Origin: Streptomyces afghaniensis 772
GTDB lineage: Bacteria; Actinomycetota; Actinomycetes; Streptomycetales; Streptomycetaceae
Assembly (NCBI GenBank): GCA_000415505.1
Contig: KE354208.1
Span: 1 to 35,842, forward strand
Direction of reading: 5' to 3'
DNA: 35,842 bases
Positions 1 through 9,231 of this stretch are shown in pieces. The first letter of the stretch is position 1; the number at the start of each line of letters is the position of its first letter. The translations under genes were made by a program, and so were the position numbers. The notes beneath the pieces were generated by a model. The model saw only the letters and a list, made by a program, of their open reading frames with translations, was not told the origin of the DNA and searched no databases.

Positions 1-314
1 ACACGCGTCGAGCGGTACGTCATCGTCGGGCGCTTCTCGACGTCGAGCAGGTCGGAGGCGCGGACATGCGCGTCCCGGTCGGCGTTGCCGGTGTCGATCG
101 AGGCCAGGTCGACGGTCGCGGAGACCCGCACGTCCTCGACGCGCTCCCCGACGAACAGTTCGGCCTCCAGCCGCTCGAAGCGCCCCCTCACCTTGGCGAT
201 GCCCAGGTGACGGACGGTGAAGCCGACGGAGGAGTGGAACGGGTCCAGGGCCCAGTTCCCCGGGGCCAGTGGCAGAGCGGTGGCGGAAGCGGCGCTAGCG
301 GTGTCATTCGTCAT
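1..314 (-). CDS. YceI family protein (3' end outside window)
   Basis: The first about 104 residues of a YceI-like protein are present; the rest lies beyond the window start. The start is ATG at 314 on the minus strand. After an Ala/Thr-rich leader the protein reads WALDPFHSSVGFTVRHLGIA, then GRFERLEAEL and a TVDLASIDTGNADRDAHVR segment, which is the usual YceI pattern (hydrophobic strands, then S-I-x-T-x-N-x-x-R-D-x-H). YceI proteins are lipocalin-like beta barrels that bind long isoprenoid or amide ligands; many are periplasmic, but no signal peptide is seen here, so a cytoplasmic role is likely. It is divergent from the regulator gene at 416, with about 100 bp between the starts, so that regulator is a candidate controller (inference). 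Family assignment is firm; the ligand is unknown. Confidence 0.88.
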   Translation of the reverse strand, partial: MTNDTASAASATALPLAPGNWALDPFHSSVGFTVRHLGIAKVRGRFERLEAELFVGERVEDVRVSATVDLASIDTGNADRDAHVRASDLLDVEKRPTMTYRSTR

Positions 315-415
315 GGCCTCCACCCTGAGGGGCGCGCGGCCCGGGAGGGAGACCGGCCGGAGCCTGGTAGTGGCAGGGACACCCTCTCCGCGCGCGGGGA
401 GGGTACGTTCGGCGG

Positions 416-1278
416 GTGAGCGACAACGAGTTGGGCACGTTCCTGCGCACCTGGCGTGAAGCCGTCAGCCCCGCCGAGGTGGGCCTGCCCACCGGTCCGC
501 GCCGTCGCACCCCGGGCCTGCGGCGCGCCGAACTGGCCACGCTCGCCGGCATCAGCGTCGAGTACCTCACCCGGCTGGAACAGGGGCGGGACCGCCACCC
601 CTCCGCCCAGGTGCTCGGCGCCCTCGCCGACGCCTTGAAGCTGTCTCTGGTCGACCGGATGCTGCTGCGCCGCCTGACCAAGGAGGCGGACGGCGGCGAC
701 CCGCTGCTCTGCGCGGCAGCCCCGCAGCTCGGCCGCACGGCCCGTCCCACCGTCCGGTCCGTGCTGGACCGCCTCGAACGACCCCCGCGCTGGTGGTCAA
801 CTGGATCGGCGACGTCCTCGCCCACACCGCGGGATACGAGCGGCTGGCCGGCCCCATCGGCCTGCTCGACGACGAGCCGCCCAACCTGCTCCGCTACCTC
901 TTCACCGACGAGCGGGCCCGCAGCGCCTACCGCGACTGGGACCGGGTGGCCGACGACCTGGTCGCCCAGCTGCGGCACGAGGTCCCGCTGCGGGACCCGT
1001 ACGTCGCCGAGCTGGCCGACGAGCTGACGGTGACGGCCGGGGCGGACTTCGCCGACCGGTTCGCCGACCTGGCCACGGCGCCGCGGCGGACGGGCTCCCA
1101 GCACATCGAGCACCCCGAGGCCGGATCACTGCGCCTGCTGCACGAGACGTTCGCGCTGCCCGACGAAGGCCAGCGCGTGATCGTCCACCTGCCCGCGGAC
1201 GATGCCACGGCCGCCGCCCTGGACCGCCTCAACGGCCGTCGCCCCGGCGCGCTGCGGGCCGTGGAGGCGGCCGGCTGA
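416..1278 (+). pseudogene. XRE-family regulator with MmyB-like ligand domain, frameshifted
   Basis: The gene starts at GTG 416. Its N-terminus (MSDNELGTFLRTWREAVSP, then RTPGLRRAELATLAGISVEY and LTRLEQGRDRHPS) is a typical XRE helix-turn-helix of the MmyB-like Streptomyces regulators. Reading frame 1 is sensible to about base 778 (LDRLE) and then turns into arginine/tryptophan-rich nonsense. The expected continuation (LVVNWIGDVLAHTAGYERLA onward, MmyB ligand-binding domain, ending RAVEAAG) is in the next frame from about 781 to the stop at 1278. One missing base near 779 (GAACGACC where GAACCGACC would fit) explains it; repaired, the product would be about 287 residues, normal for the family. 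No strong ribosome site is visible, so the transcript may be nearly leaderless. It is either a true frameshift mutation or a sequence error; four similar cases in the window favour error. These regulators often control a divergent neighbour, here the YceI gene. Confidence 0.82.
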
Positions 1279-1329
1279 GCGACGCGCCCGGGACGCGTTC
1301 TGTGTTGTCCTCCCTGATCGCGGGAGGCG

Positions 1330-2238
1330 TCAGCCCTCCAGCTCGTGCGCGTACGGCGGCTCCGCCCCGGCCCGGGAGCAGGTGATCGCCGCCGCACGGG
1401 CCGCGAAGCCCAGCAGCCCCGTCCAGCCGTCCGGCCCCAGCGCGGCCAGCGCCGGCGCACTGAGCGCGTCGCGTGCCGCGAGCCCGTGCAGCAGCGCCGC
1501 GTTCACCGTGTCGCCCGCGCCGATCGTGTCCACGACCTCCACCCGCTCGCCGGGCACCGAGTACTCGCCGCCATCGGCGGTGAAGGCGGTCAGCCCGTCG
1601 CCGCCCCGGGTGATCACGACCGCCGCCGGACCGGCCGCCAGCCACTCCTGGGGCGTGCCGCCGAGCCACCGGGCGTCCTCCTCGGACAGCTTCAGCACAG
1701 ACACCGACGGCAGCCAGCTCTTGAACCGCGCCCGGTAGGCGTCCGCGTCCGGGATCAGTCCGGCCCTGATGTTCGGGTCCAGCGCGGTGAACACATCCTG
1801 CGCGGCCGCCGCACGCATCAGCTCCTCGTAGGCGCTCGCCCCCGGCTCCAGTACCAGCGAGCAGGTCCCGAAGGAGACGGCCCGGGTGCCGGGCGGCAGC
1901 GCGGAGGGGGCCGTGAACAGCCGGTCCGCCGTCCCGTCGACGTAGAAGGAGTACGCCGCCGAGCCGTCCGCGCCGACCGTGGCGACGGCGAGGGTCGTGG
2001 GCTCGGCGCCGCGCTGCACCGACGACACGTCCACCCCGGTCTCCCGCAGCCGGTCCAGCAGGGCCTCCCCGAAGGCGTCGTACGACACCCGCGAACAGAA
2101 GGCGGCGGGGGAACCGAGACGGCCCAGCGCGACCGCCGTGTTGTACGGGCCGCCGCCGAGCGCCGGCTGGAGTGCCGCCAGGGCACCCGTGCCCCGCGGT
2201 ACCAGGTCGATCAGTGCCTCACCGGCGACGACGATCAT
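1330..2238 (-). CDS. PfkB-family carbohydrate kinase (fructokinase-like)
   Basis: A 302-residue ribokinase/PfkB-fold sugar kinase. It opens MIVVAGEALIDLVPRGTG, has the N-terminal substrate signature GGGPYNTAVALGRLG near residue 28, and the C-terminal signature DTIGAGDTVNAALL, in which the last Asp (about residue 243) is the catalytic base. The family transfers phosphate from ATP to a sugar hydroxyl in the cytoplasm; fructose is the commonest substrate of proteins with this look, but the sequence does not decide it. The start codon overlaps the stop of the upstream lacI-type gene by ATGA (2235-2238), so the two are translationally coupled and probably regulated together from the operator cluster at 3363-3405. 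Length and motifs are complete. Confidence 0.9.
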   Translation of the reverse strand: MIVVAGEALIDLVPRGTGALAALQPALGGGPYNTAVALGRLGSPAAFCSRVSYDAFGEALLDRLRETGVDVSSVQRGAEPTTLAVATVGADGSAAYSFYVDGTADRLFTAPSALPPGTRAVSFGTCSLVLEPGASAYEELMRAAAAQDVFTALDPNIRAGLIPDADAYRARFKSWLPSVSVLKLSEEDARWLGGTPQEWLAAGPAAVVITRGGDGLTAFTADGGEYSVPGERVEVVDTIGAGDTVNAALLHGLAARDALSAPALAALGPDGWTGLLGFAARAAAITCSRAGAEPPYAHELEG

Positions 2239-3308
2239 GCGACGGTTCCTCTCTCGGACTGCTCGGGCTGCTCGAACCGCACGGACTGCTCCGGCTCCTC
2301 GGGGCAGCCGCACGACGTGCGGTGGACGAAGGTGCAGGGGAGCCGCACCGTCCGGGCGGGCCGGTCCGGCTCGGTGAGACGCTCCAGGAGCACACGTACG
2401 GCCTGGGCGCCGATGTCCCTGCTGGGCTGCGCGATCGCGGTCAGCCGGGGCGAGAACAGGTCCGCCCAGGCGAAGTCGTCGAAGCAGCACAGCGCGATGT
2501 CGCCGGGCACGGACAGGCCGTGCGCGCGCAGGGCGCGCAGCGCCCCGATGGTCATGGCGTTGTTGCCGGTGACCAGCGCGGTGGGCGGCACGGCGAGGGA
2601 CAGCAGGGCGGCGGTGGCCTGTTCGGCACCGGCCGACTCCGAGTCGCCGTGCACCAGGAGCCGTTCGTCGTAGGGGAGTCCCCCGAACGCGAGGCCGGTC
2701 CGGTAGCCGGTGATCCGTTCGCTCGTGGTGCTGAGGCCCGGCCGTCCCGCCACCATCCCGATCCGCCGGTGACCGAGACCGGCGAGGTGGGTGACCAGCC
2801 GGGACGTCGGTTCGGCGTTGTCGGCGCAGACCTGGTCGAAACGCGGTCCGCCGTCCGCGGCGTCCACCAGCCGGTCGAGGAACACGGCCGGTACGTCGTG
2901 CCGCCCCAGGTAGGCGAGCAGCCCGCGCGGCTCCGCGGAGGGCGCGACGATCATGCCGTCCACCCGGCGCTCGTGCAGCAGCTGGACGACCTTGCGCTCG
3001 TGCTCCGGGTCGTCGTGCGGATCGGCGATCAGGAGGCTGTAGCCGTGCTCCAGGGCACTGGCCTCGACGCCCTGGAGGATCTCCGTGAAGTACGGGTTGC
3101 TGATCGCCGACACCGCCAGTCCGATGGACCGGGTCCGGGCGGTCACGAGGGAGCGGGCCAGCGTGTTCGTCGTGTAGCCGAGTTCCTCCACGGCGTCCAG
3201 GACCGCCTGGCGGGTGTGCGGCAGCACCGGACGGGTGCCGTTCAGGACGTGCGAGACGGTCGCCACGGAGACTCCGGCGCTCCGCGCGACGTCGGCCATG
3301 GTCGCCAT
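2235..3308 (-). CDS. LacI family transcriptional regulator
   Basis: A 357-residue LacI/GalR-type repressor. The DNA-binding domain is at the very start (MADVARSAGVSVATVSHVLN), followed by the hinge region (NTLARSLVTARTRSIGLAV) and a periplasmic-binding-protein-like sensor domain (ISNPYFTEILQGVE, LLIADPHDDPE, DGMIVAPS, PAVFLDR, ALVTGNNAMTIGAL, CCFDDFAWADLF). ATG 3308 is chosen because AGGAGG lies about 10 bases upstream; a start three codons later (3299) would be closer to that site and cannot be excluded. It is the first gene of a two-gene operon with the PfkB kinase (4-bp overlap). Three LacI-like half-palindrome pairs lie 55-100 bp upstream, which suggests autorepression relieved by the sugar or phospho-sugar handled by the kinase (inference). 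A Cys-rich-type tail (TSCGCPEEPEQS) is normal for Streptomyces members. Confidence 0.92.
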   Translation of the reverse strand: MATMADVARSAGVSVATVSHVLNGTRPVLPHTRQAVLDAVEELGYTTNTLARSLVTARTRSIGLAVSAISNPYFTEILQGVEASALEHGYSLLIADPHDDPEHERKVVQLLHERRVDGMIVAPSAEPRGLLAYLGRHDVPAVFLDRLVDAADGGPRFDQVCADNAEPTSRLVTHLAGLGHRRIGMVAGRPGLSTTSERITGYRTGLAFGGLPYDERLLVHGDSESAGAEQATAALLSLAVPPTALVTGNNAMTIGALRALRAHGLSVPGDIALCCFDDFAWADLFSPRLTAIAQPSRDIGAQAVRVLLERLTEPDRPARTVRLPCTFVHRTSCGCPEEPEQSVRFEQPEQSERGTVA

Positions 3309-3362
3309 GCTGCTCCCGCCTCCTCTGTCAGGTCCCGGCGGGAACGTATCGCATCCGGAGGG

Positions 3363-3405
3363 CAGACGTAAACGCTTACGCAAGCGTTTACGTCTGAGCG
3401 CTTAC
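3363..3405. promoter_or_regulatory. LacI-type operator cluster upstream of lacI-pfkB
   Basis: Bases 3363-3377 and 3382-3396 form a perfect 15-base inverted repeat with a 4-base spacer. It is built from two LacI-like sites around CG centres, GTAAACGCTTAC (3368-3379) and GCAAGCGTTTAC (3380-3391), and a third site CTGAGCGCTTAC follows at 3394-3405. Centre spacings are 12 and 14 bases. LacI/GalR operators commonly have a central CG flanked by AAnnnnTT-like arms, so this is very probably where the adjacent repressor binds. No plus-strand gene starts here, so lacI-pfkB on the minus strand is the obvious target. Confidence 0.8.
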
Positions 3406-3476
3406 GTCGAGCCGAGAGGGCACGGGGCGGAGGCCGGAAGAGAGAGGGCGGCGAACCGCAGCCGCCCTCGGTGTCC

Positions 3477-4423
3477 CTAGTCCCAGTCCCAGCCGATCCC
3501 CAGGAACCCGGTGCGCACCCGCGGCTCGACCAGGTGCACCGACCGGTGCCGTCCGCTCAGTGCCAGGTCCTGGCAGCCCGTGCGCGGGGCCGCCGCCGAG
3601 TGCTGGGTGAAACGGTGACAGCGGGCCGGGAGGGCCGCCGCGTCGAAGCACACCTGGAGGGCGTACTGGCCGCCGGGGGAGTCGAAGCCGCGGAGGTACT
3701 CGTGCGACACACCCGCCGTGCCGTCCTCGACGCCGTAGCGGAACAGGAACGTGTCGCCGGCCCGCAGCCGGGTGTCGAAGAGCAGCTCGGCCGCGAGCAC
3801 GCCCGTGTCACGGTGCCAACGGACGCGTCCCGTACGGCAGTTCTCCAGCGCGTGCACCCTCATGCGCTCCGGTGCGGCTCCCCGGTCGCCGTGGTGGACG
3901 GCCACGAAGCGGTCGACGCCGTCCGGTGGGCGCGCACGATGTGGTGCGACTCCCGCTCGGCCAGTTCGCGCCGCGCCCCGATCCGCAGCCGCTCGTGGTG
4001 CCCGAGGGTGTGCAGACCGCCGTCCGGCGGGCAGTCCAGCTCGGCCAGCAGCTGGTCCAGGACTCCGGAGGCCTCGACGAGGGAGCGGTAGGAGCGGGCC
4101 GCGGACCGCTGCCCGGCCGGGCCTTCGCCGGAGCCGGCGAGCAGCCGGATCAGCGACTCCTCGGGAAGTTCGAGGATCTCCTCCAGCGCGCGCACGGCCC
4201 GCAGGGACTCGGGGCGCTGCGGGCGCCTGGCCCCCTGCTGCCAGTAACTCAGGCTGGTGACGCCGACCTTCACCCCGTGACGGGACAGATGGTGCTGCAC
4301 GCGCTGCAGCGGCAGCCCGCGGGCGGCGATCGCGGCACGCAGGGCGACGTGGAAGGGGCCGCCGCGCAGAACCGAGTCCAGTTCCGCGGTGGCGACGTCC
4401 GCGTGCTGTGGGGCGTGCGGCAT
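3477..4423 (-). pseudogene. Helix-turn-helix regulator, frameshifted
   Basis: The gene starts at ATG 4423, with GAGAGG six bases upstream. The N-terminal part has a XRE/Cro-like helical region (VALRAAIAARGLPLQRVQHH, then VGVTSLSYWQQGARRPQRPE, where the recognition helix is followed by a Tyr-Trp as in DNA-binding lambda-repressor folds), then a helical middle (LEEILELPEESLIRLL). The frame is good to ESHHIVRAHR at about 3930 and then becomes Thr/Ser/Arg nonsense that stops at 3860. The neighbouring frame continues naturally as DGVDRFVAVHHGD to a stop at 3477, with a beta-rich C-terminus (LLFDTRLRAGDTFLFRYGVE; RGFDSPGGQYALQVCFDAA). A single missing C near 3923-3924 accounts for the break. Repaired length would be about 315 residues. 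The C-terminal domain is not one I can name. It is an orphan regulator with no clear target. Confidence 0.75.
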
Positions 4424-4633
4424 GCAGGGGCCTCTCTGTGAGTCGGCGACGGCTGGTCAGACCGTTCGCGCGGGCCGCCCGGGACCGTCCCGCCGGCGCA
4501 GGGGAGGTCTTCACATCCGTAGGCCGTCGTTCAGGGGTCCCGAGTTCCTCCGCATTGAAGCGTGTTGACCTGGTCCCGACAACACCTGATGCCGGACAGT
4601 GATGTACTCCCCGCCGGGCCCGTCCGGACAAGC

Positions 4634-4666
4634 GACCGCCCGGGGCGCGTGGCACCCCGGGCGGTC
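4634..4666 (-). terminator. Hairpin downstream of the 53-residue small ORF
   Basis: A perfect 12-base inverted repeat GACCGCCCGGGG / CCCCGGGCGGTC (4634-4645 and 4655-4666) with a 9-base loop. It lies just past the stop of the small minus-strand ORF and about 210 bp upstream of the HTH regulator start, so it probably ends the small ORF transcript. No U-tract is present, as is common for high-GC actinomycete terminators. Confidence 0.6.
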
Positions 4667-4708
4667 TCTGCCGACGGCGAGCCCGGCTTCCGCCGAGGCC
4701 GGCGTCGT

Positions 4709-4870
4709 CTAGGAGCGGTCGCTCGCGCCCCGTTCCTCGACGGCCAGGCGCTTGGCCCGCACTATGTCGGGGTCGCGCGGGTCGAGGGCGTCGTGCAGCG
4801 CGAACGGTTCGTCCGCGTACCGGCGGGCACGGACGGCCCGCCGGGATTTCTCGATCCGCATCCGCTTCAT
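4709..4870 (-). CDS. Small hypothetical protein, 53 residues
   Basis: An open frame with a credible start: ATG 4870 has GGAGGG about seven bases upstream. The product is very basic at the N-terminus (MKRMRIEKSRRAVRARRYAD) and ends in a mixed acidic/basic helix-like stretch (ALDPRDPDIVRAKRLAVEER). Codons keep G or C in the third position throughout, as expected for a real Streptomyces gene. No domain is recognised. It lies on the strand opposite uvrC, is followed by a hairpin, and is preceded by a short palindrome at 4899-4917. A nucleic-acid-binding role is possible from charge alone but is speculation. Confidence 0.55.
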   Translation of the reverse strand: MKRMRIEKSRRAVRARRYADEPFALHDALDPRDPDIVRAKRLAVEERGASDRS

Positions 4871-4898
4871 CTGCGCAGCCCTCCGACCCGTGGCCCGC

Positions 4899-4917
4899 CC
4901 GTTTCGCATCGAAACGG
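4899..4917. repeat. Short palindrome upstream of the small ORF
   Basis: CCGTTTC and GAAACGG (4899-4905 and 4911-4917) are a perfect 7-base inverted repeat around a 5-base spacer, about 30 bp upstream of the small ORF start at 4870. Its AT-containing arms stand out from the GC-rich surroundings, so it could be an operator. No regulator can be assigned. Confidence 0.35.
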
Positions 4918-5123
4918 CCGGTCCGCACCGACAACCTGTGCCTGCACCGACACGGACTCCGCCCGCCGGACGTCGCCGTGTACCCGTGGGAAGCCTGCAT
5001 TCCCGCTCCCGGCGTGCCGTAACCCCGGGCGGAGCATGCCGTTGGAAACTGCCCCTCGCAGAGGCCGTGGTCGTGTCCGGCCGTCACGCCGGACTGTCGG
5101 TGCTCGCCAGTAGGGTGTGAGAC

Positions 5124-7199
5124 ATGGCCGACCCCTCCAGCTACCGCCCCAAACCGGGTGAGATCCCCGACTCGCCGGGGGTCTACAGGTTCCGTGACGA
5201 GCACCGCCGGGTGATCTACGTCGGAAAGGCGAAAAGCCTGCGCCAGCGCCTGGCGAACTACTTCCAGGACCTGGCGGGCCTGCACCCGCGCACCCGCTCC
5301 ATGGTGACCACGGCCGCGTCCGTGGAGTGGACGGTGGTGTCCACGGAGGTCGAGGCGCTCCAGCTGGAGTACTCCTGGATCAAGGAGTACGACCCCCGGT
5401 TCAACGTCAAGTACCGCGACGACAAGAGCTACCCGTACCTCGCGGTGACGATGAACGAGGAGTACCCGCGCGTGCAGGTGATGCGCGGTCACAAGAAGAA
5501 GGGCGTCCGCTACTTCGGGCCGTACGCGCACGCGTGGGCGATCCGCGACACCGTCGACCTGCTGCTGCGCGTCTTCCCCGTGCGCACCTGCTCGGCCGGC
5601 GTCTTCAAGAACGCCGCCCGTACGGGCCGCCCCTGCCTCCTCGGCTACATCGGCAAGTGCTCGGCCCCGTGCGTGGACCGGGTCTCCGCCGAGGAGCACC
5701 GCGAACTGGCCGACGAGTTCTGCGACTTCATGACCGGCCGTACGGCCACGTACATCCGCCGCCTGGAGAAGCAGATGGGCGAGGCGGCCGAGGAGATGGA
5801 GTACGAGCGGGCGGCCCGGCTGCGCGACGACATCGAGGCCCTGAAGAAGGCCATGGAGAAGAACGCGGTCGTGCTCGCCGACGCGACCGACGCCGACCTG
5901 ATCGCGGTCGCCGAGGACGAGCTGGAGGCGGCCGTCCAGATCTTCCACGTACGCGGGGGACGCGTGCGCGGCCAGCGCGGCTGGGTCACCGACAAGGTGG
6001 AGGAGATCACCACCGGCGCCCTCGTGGAGCACGCCCTGCAGCAGCTGTACGGCGAGGAGACGGGCGACGCTGTTCCCAAGGAGGTCCTCGTCCCGGCCCT
6101 GCCCGACCCCGTGGAGCCCGTCCAGGAGTGGCTCGCCGGCCGGCGCGGCTCGGGCGTCTCCCTGCGCGTCCCGCAGCGCGGCGACAAGAAGGCCCTCATG
6201 GAGACGGTGCAGCGCAACGCCCAGCAGGCGCTCGTCCTGCACAAGACCAAGCGCGCCTCCGACCTGACCACGCGCTCGCGCGCCCTGGAGGAGATCTCCG
6301 ACGCCCTCGACCTGGACAGCGCCCCGCTGCGCGTCGAGTGCTACGACATCTCCCACCTCCAGGGCGACGACGTGGTGGCCTCCATGGTCGTCTTCGAGGA
6401 CGGCCTGGCCCGCAAGAGCGAGTACCGCCGCTTCCAGATCAAGGGCTTCGCCGGGCAGGACGACGTCCGCTCCATGCACGAGGTGATCACCCGCCGCTTC
6501 CGCCGCTACCTCGCCGAGAAGGAGAAGACGGGCGAGTGGTCGGACGCCGAGGACGCCGAGGACGCCGAAAACGGCAGGCTCACCAGCACCAGCGCCGGCA
6601 CCCTCACCGAGGACGACGGTCGCCCCAAGAAGTTCGCCTACCCGCCGCAGCTCGTCGTCGTCGACGGCGGCGCCCCGCAGGTCGCGGCCGCCCAGCGGGC
6701 CCTGGACGACCTGGGGATCGACGACATCGCCGTGTGCGGCCTCGCCAAGCGCCTGGAGGAGGTCTGGCTGCCCGGCGACGACGACCCGGTGGTCCTGCCC
6801 CGCACCAGCGAGGGCCTGTACCTGCTCCAGCGGGTCCGTGACGAGGCCCACCGCTTCGCGATCAGCTACCAGCGCACCAAGCGGTCCAAGCGCTTCCGGT
6901 CCAGCCCTCTGGACGACGTCCCCGGCCTCGGGGACACGCGCAAGCAGGCACTCCTGAAGCACTTCGGTTCGTTGAAGAAACTGCGATCCGCCACCATCGA
7001 CCAGATCTGCGAGGTTCCCGGCATAGGCCGCAAGACCGCCGAGACCATCGCGGTGGCCCTCGCCCAGGCGGCCCCGGCCGCACCCGCCGTCAACACGGCG
7101 ACTGGAGAGATCATGGAGGAGGGACCCGGCACCATGGGTTCCAGTGGGGAGCCCGCGACGATGGGTGCCCCGGACGAACGACGGGGGCAGGAGACATGA
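5124..7199 (+). CDS. uvrC: Excinuclease ABC subunit UvrC
   Basis: A 691-residue UvrC, the nuclease of UvrABC nucleotide excision repair that cuts the damaged strand on both sides of the lesion. Domains run in order: GIY-YIG nuclease at about residues 15-95 (SPGVYRFRD and [14 protein letters not shown]), a Cys-rich patch ([28 protein letters not shown]), the UVR motif that contacts UvrB (about 205-240, [20 protein letters not shown]), the RNase-H-like nuclease ([37 protein letters not shown]), and C-terminal helix-hairpin-helix repeats ([39 protein letters not shown]). A species-type insert near residues 470-500 contains three tandem Asp-Ala-Glu units. ATG 5124 is preceded by TAGGGT at 5111-5116, which could be a -10 giving an almost leaderless message. 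The stop overlaps the rapZ start (ATGA 7196-7199). Confidence 0.97.
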   Translation: MADPSSYRPKPGEIPDSPGVYRFRDEHRRVIYVGKAKSLRQRLANYFQDLAGLHPRTRSMVTTAASVEWTVVSTEVEALQLEYSWIKEYDPRFNVKYRDDKSYPYLAVTMNEEYPRVQVMRGHKKKGVRYFGPYAHAWAIRDTVDLLLRVFPVRTCSAGVFKNAARTGRPCLLGYIGKCSAPCVDRVSAEEHRELADEFCDFMTGRTATYIRRLEKQMGEAAEEMEYERAARLRDDIEALKKAMEKNAVVLADATDADLIAVAEDELEAAVQIFHVRGGRVRGQRGWVTDKVEEITTGALVEHALQQLYGEETGDAVPKEVLVPALPDPVEPVQEWLAGRRGSGVSLRVPQRGDKKALMETVQRNAQQALVLHKTKRASDLTTRSRALEEISDALDLDSAPLRVECYDISHLQGDDVVASMVVFEDGLARKSEYRRFQIKGFAGQDDVRSMHEVITRRFRRYLAEKEKTGEWSDAEDAEDAENGRLTSTSAGTLTEDDGRPKKFAYPPQLVVVDGGAPQVAAAQRALDDLGIDDIAVCGLAKRLEEVWLPGDDDPVVLPRTSEGLYLLQRVRDEAHRFAISYQRTKRSKRFRSSPLDDVPGLGDTRKQALLKHFGSLKKLRSATIDQICEVPGIGRKTAETIAVALAQAAPAAPAVNTATGEIMEEGPGTMGSSGEPATMGAPDERRGQET

Positions 7200-8155
7200 A
7201 TGTGAACGAGCACGACGGACAAGAAGAGCAAGCCGGAGACGGAGCACAGGTGAGTACGGGCACGACCAACGACAAGGCCGGAGTCCCGGACGCGGCCATC
7301 CCCGAGCTGGTGATCATCTCCGGCATGTCCGGGGCCGGCCGTTCCACGGCCGCGAAGTGCCTGGAGGACCTCGGCTGGTTCGTCGTCGACAACCTGCCGC
7401 CCGCGCTGATCCCCACCATGGTGGAGCTCGGCGCCCGCTCCCAGGGAAACGTGGCCCGGATCGCCGTCGTCGTCGACGTCCGCGGCCGCCGGTTCTTCGA
7501 CAACCTCCGCGAGTCCCTCGCCGACCTGGAGGCGAAGAACGTCACCCGCAGGATCGTCTTCCTGGAGTCCTCCGACGAGGCCCTGGTGCGCCGCTTCGAG
7601 TCGGTGCGCCGCCCGCACCCCCTCCAGGGCGACGGCCGCATCGTCGACGGCATCGCGGCCGAGCGCGAACTGCTGCGCGAGCTGCGCGGCGACGCCGACC
7701 TGGTGATCGACACCTCCAGCCTCAACGTGCACGAGCTGCGCGCCAAGATGGACGCCCAGTTCGCCGGCGAGGAGGAGCCGGAGCTGCGGGCCACGGTCAT
7801 GTCCTTCGGCTACAAGTACGGGCTGCCGGTCGACGCCGACCTGGTCGTCGACTGCCGCTTCCTGCCGAACCCGCACTGGGTGCCGGAGCTGCGCCCGTAC
7901 ACGGGCCTCAACGAGGAGGTGTCGGGTTACGTCTTCAACCAGCCCGGCGCCAAGGAGTTCCTCGACCGGTACACGGAGCTCCTGCAGCTCGTCGCCACCG
8001 GCTACCGCCGTGAGGGCAAGCGCTACGTGACCATCGCCGTGGGCTGCACGGGCGGCAAGCACCGCTCGGTCGCCATGTCGGAGAAGCTCGCCGCCCGGCT
8101 CGCCGCCGAGGGCGTGGAGACGGTGGTCGTACACCGGGACATGGGACGCGAATGA
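7196..8155 (+). CDS. rapZ: RNase adapter / nucleotide-binding protein RapZ (YvcJ family)
   Basis: A 319-residue P-loop protein of the RapZ/YvcJ family. The Walker A motif [12 protein letters not shown] is near residues 43-54; further family marks are [77 protein letters not shown] and [20 protein letters not shown]. In E. coli RapZ guides RNase E to the GlmZ RNA; in Gram-positives the protein binds and hydrolyses nucleotides and its target is unclear, so the adapter role is only family knowledge here. An unusually long acidic N-terminus (about 35 residues) precedes the P-loop domain; an internal start cannot be ruled out. It overlaps uvrC upstream and yvcK downstream by 4 bp each. Confidence 0.95.
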   Translation: MNVNEHDGQEEQAGDGAQVSTGTTNDKAGVPDAAIPELVIISGMSGAGRSTAAKCLEDLGWFVVDNLPPALIPTMVELGARSQGNVARIAVVVDVRGRRFFDNLRESLADLEAKNVTRRIVFLESSDEALVRRFESVRRPHPLQGDGRIVDGIAAERELLRELRGDADLVIDTSSLNVHELRAKMDAQFAGEEEPELRATVMSFGYKYGLPVDADLVVDCRFLPNPHWVPELRPYTGLNEEVSGYVFNQPGAKEFLDRYTELLQLVATGYRREGKRYVTIAVGCTGGKHRSVAMSEKLAARLAAEGVETVVVHRDMGRE

Positions 8156-9231
8156 CACGACGTACTCCGCGGCTGAGCCGGCTGCGCCGGGTGGTGCCCG
8201 ACGGCAGCACCGACGGAAAGGGCGGCCGGCCCGCCGAGGCCCGGGGCGGCAGACCCCGCCGCCGGGGCACGCAGCCCAAGGTCGTCGCCCTCGGCGGCGG
8301 CATGGGCCTGTCCGCATCGCTCGCCGCCCTGCGCCGGATCACCGGCGACCTCACCGCCGTGGTCACCGTGGCCGACGACGGCGGCTCCAGCGGCCGGCTG
8401 CGCGACGAGCTGGGCGTGCTGCCGCCCGGCGACCTGCGCAAGGCACTGGCCGCGCTCTGTGGTGACGACGACTGGGGCCAGACCTGGGCGCGCGTCATCC
8501 AGCACCGCTTCCAGTCCAAGGGCGACCTGCACGAGCACGCGGTCGGCAATCTGCTGATCGTCGCCCTGTGGGAGCAGCTCGGTGACCACGTCCAGGCCCT
8601 CGACCTGGTCGGACGGCTGCTCGGCGCACAGGGCCGCGTGCTGCCCATGTCCGCCGTCCCGCTGGAGCTCCAGGCCCTGGTCAAGGGCCACGACCCGGCC
8701 CGCCCGGACGAGGTGGACACGGTCCGCGGCCAGGCCACCGTCGCCCTCACCCCGGGCGAGGTGCAGTCCGTGCAGGTCGTGCCGCACGACCCGCCGGCCG
8801 TGCCCGAGGCGGTCCAGGCCGTCCTGGACGCGGACTGGGTGGTGCTCGGCCCCGGCTCCTGGTTCTCCTCGGTCATCCCGCATCTGCTTGTGCCCGAGCT
8901 GCTGGACGCGCTCACGCAGACCAAGGCCCGCCGGGTACTCTCCCTGAACCTCGCCCCGCAGCCCGGAGAAACAGAGGGCTTCTCCCCGCAGCGTCATTTG
9001 GAGGTTTTGGGACGACACGCCCCTAAACTCGCCCTGGACGTGGTGCTGGCCGACGAGGCCGCCGTGCCCGACCGCGACTCCCTGACCGATGCCGCCAAGC
9101 GGTTCGGGGCCGCGGTCGAGCTGGCGCCGGTGGCCCGGCCCGACGGGACCCCGAGGCATGACCCGGAGCTGTTGGCCGCCGCGTACGACCGTATTTTTCG
9201 GATGCATGGAAGGATCGGCCCATGGCGATGA
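8152..9231 (+). CDS. yvcK: YvcK-family protein (CofD-like, gluconeogenesis/morphogenesis factor)
   Basis: A 359-residue member of the YvcK/CofD-like family. A basic N-terminal extension (about 40 residues) leads to [20 protein letters not shown], then [20 protein letters not shown] and [26 protein letters not shown] and [20 protein letters not shown], the nucleotide/phospho-substrate-binding loops of the fold. In Bacillus the protein binds UDP-sugars and is needed for growth on gluconeogenic carbon and for cell shape; the same is inferred here. Its start lies in the rapZ stop (ATGA 8152-8155) and its end overlaps whiA by 10 bases, which fixes the operon order uvrC-rapZ-yvcK-whiA. Not a real CofD: it sits in the conserved rapZ-yvcK-whiA cluster. 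Confidence 0.94.
   Translation: MTRRTPRLSRLRRVVPDGSTDGKGGRPAEARGGRPRRRGTQPKVVALGGGMGLSASLAALRRITGDLTAVVTVADDGGSSGRLRDELGVLPPGDLRKALAALCGDDDWGQTWARVIQHRFQSKGDLHEHAVGNLLIVALWEQLGDHVQALDLVGRLLGAQGRVLPMSAVPLELQALVKGHDPARPDEVDTVRGQATVALTPGEVQSVQVVPHDPPAVPEAVQAVLDADWVVLGPGSWFSSVIPHLLVPELLDALTQTKARRVLSLNLAPQPGETEGFSPQRHLEVLGRHAPKLALDVVLADEAAVPDRDSLTDAAKRFGAAVELAPVARPDGTPRHDPELLAAAYDRIFRMHGRIGPWR

Noticed and set aside
3477..7247. A 1256-codon open frame on the minus strand opposite uvrC
   Set aside because: It is mostly the low-stop antisense of uvrC in GC-rich DNA. Only its last about 130 residues are real, as the continuation of the frameshifted HTH regulator.
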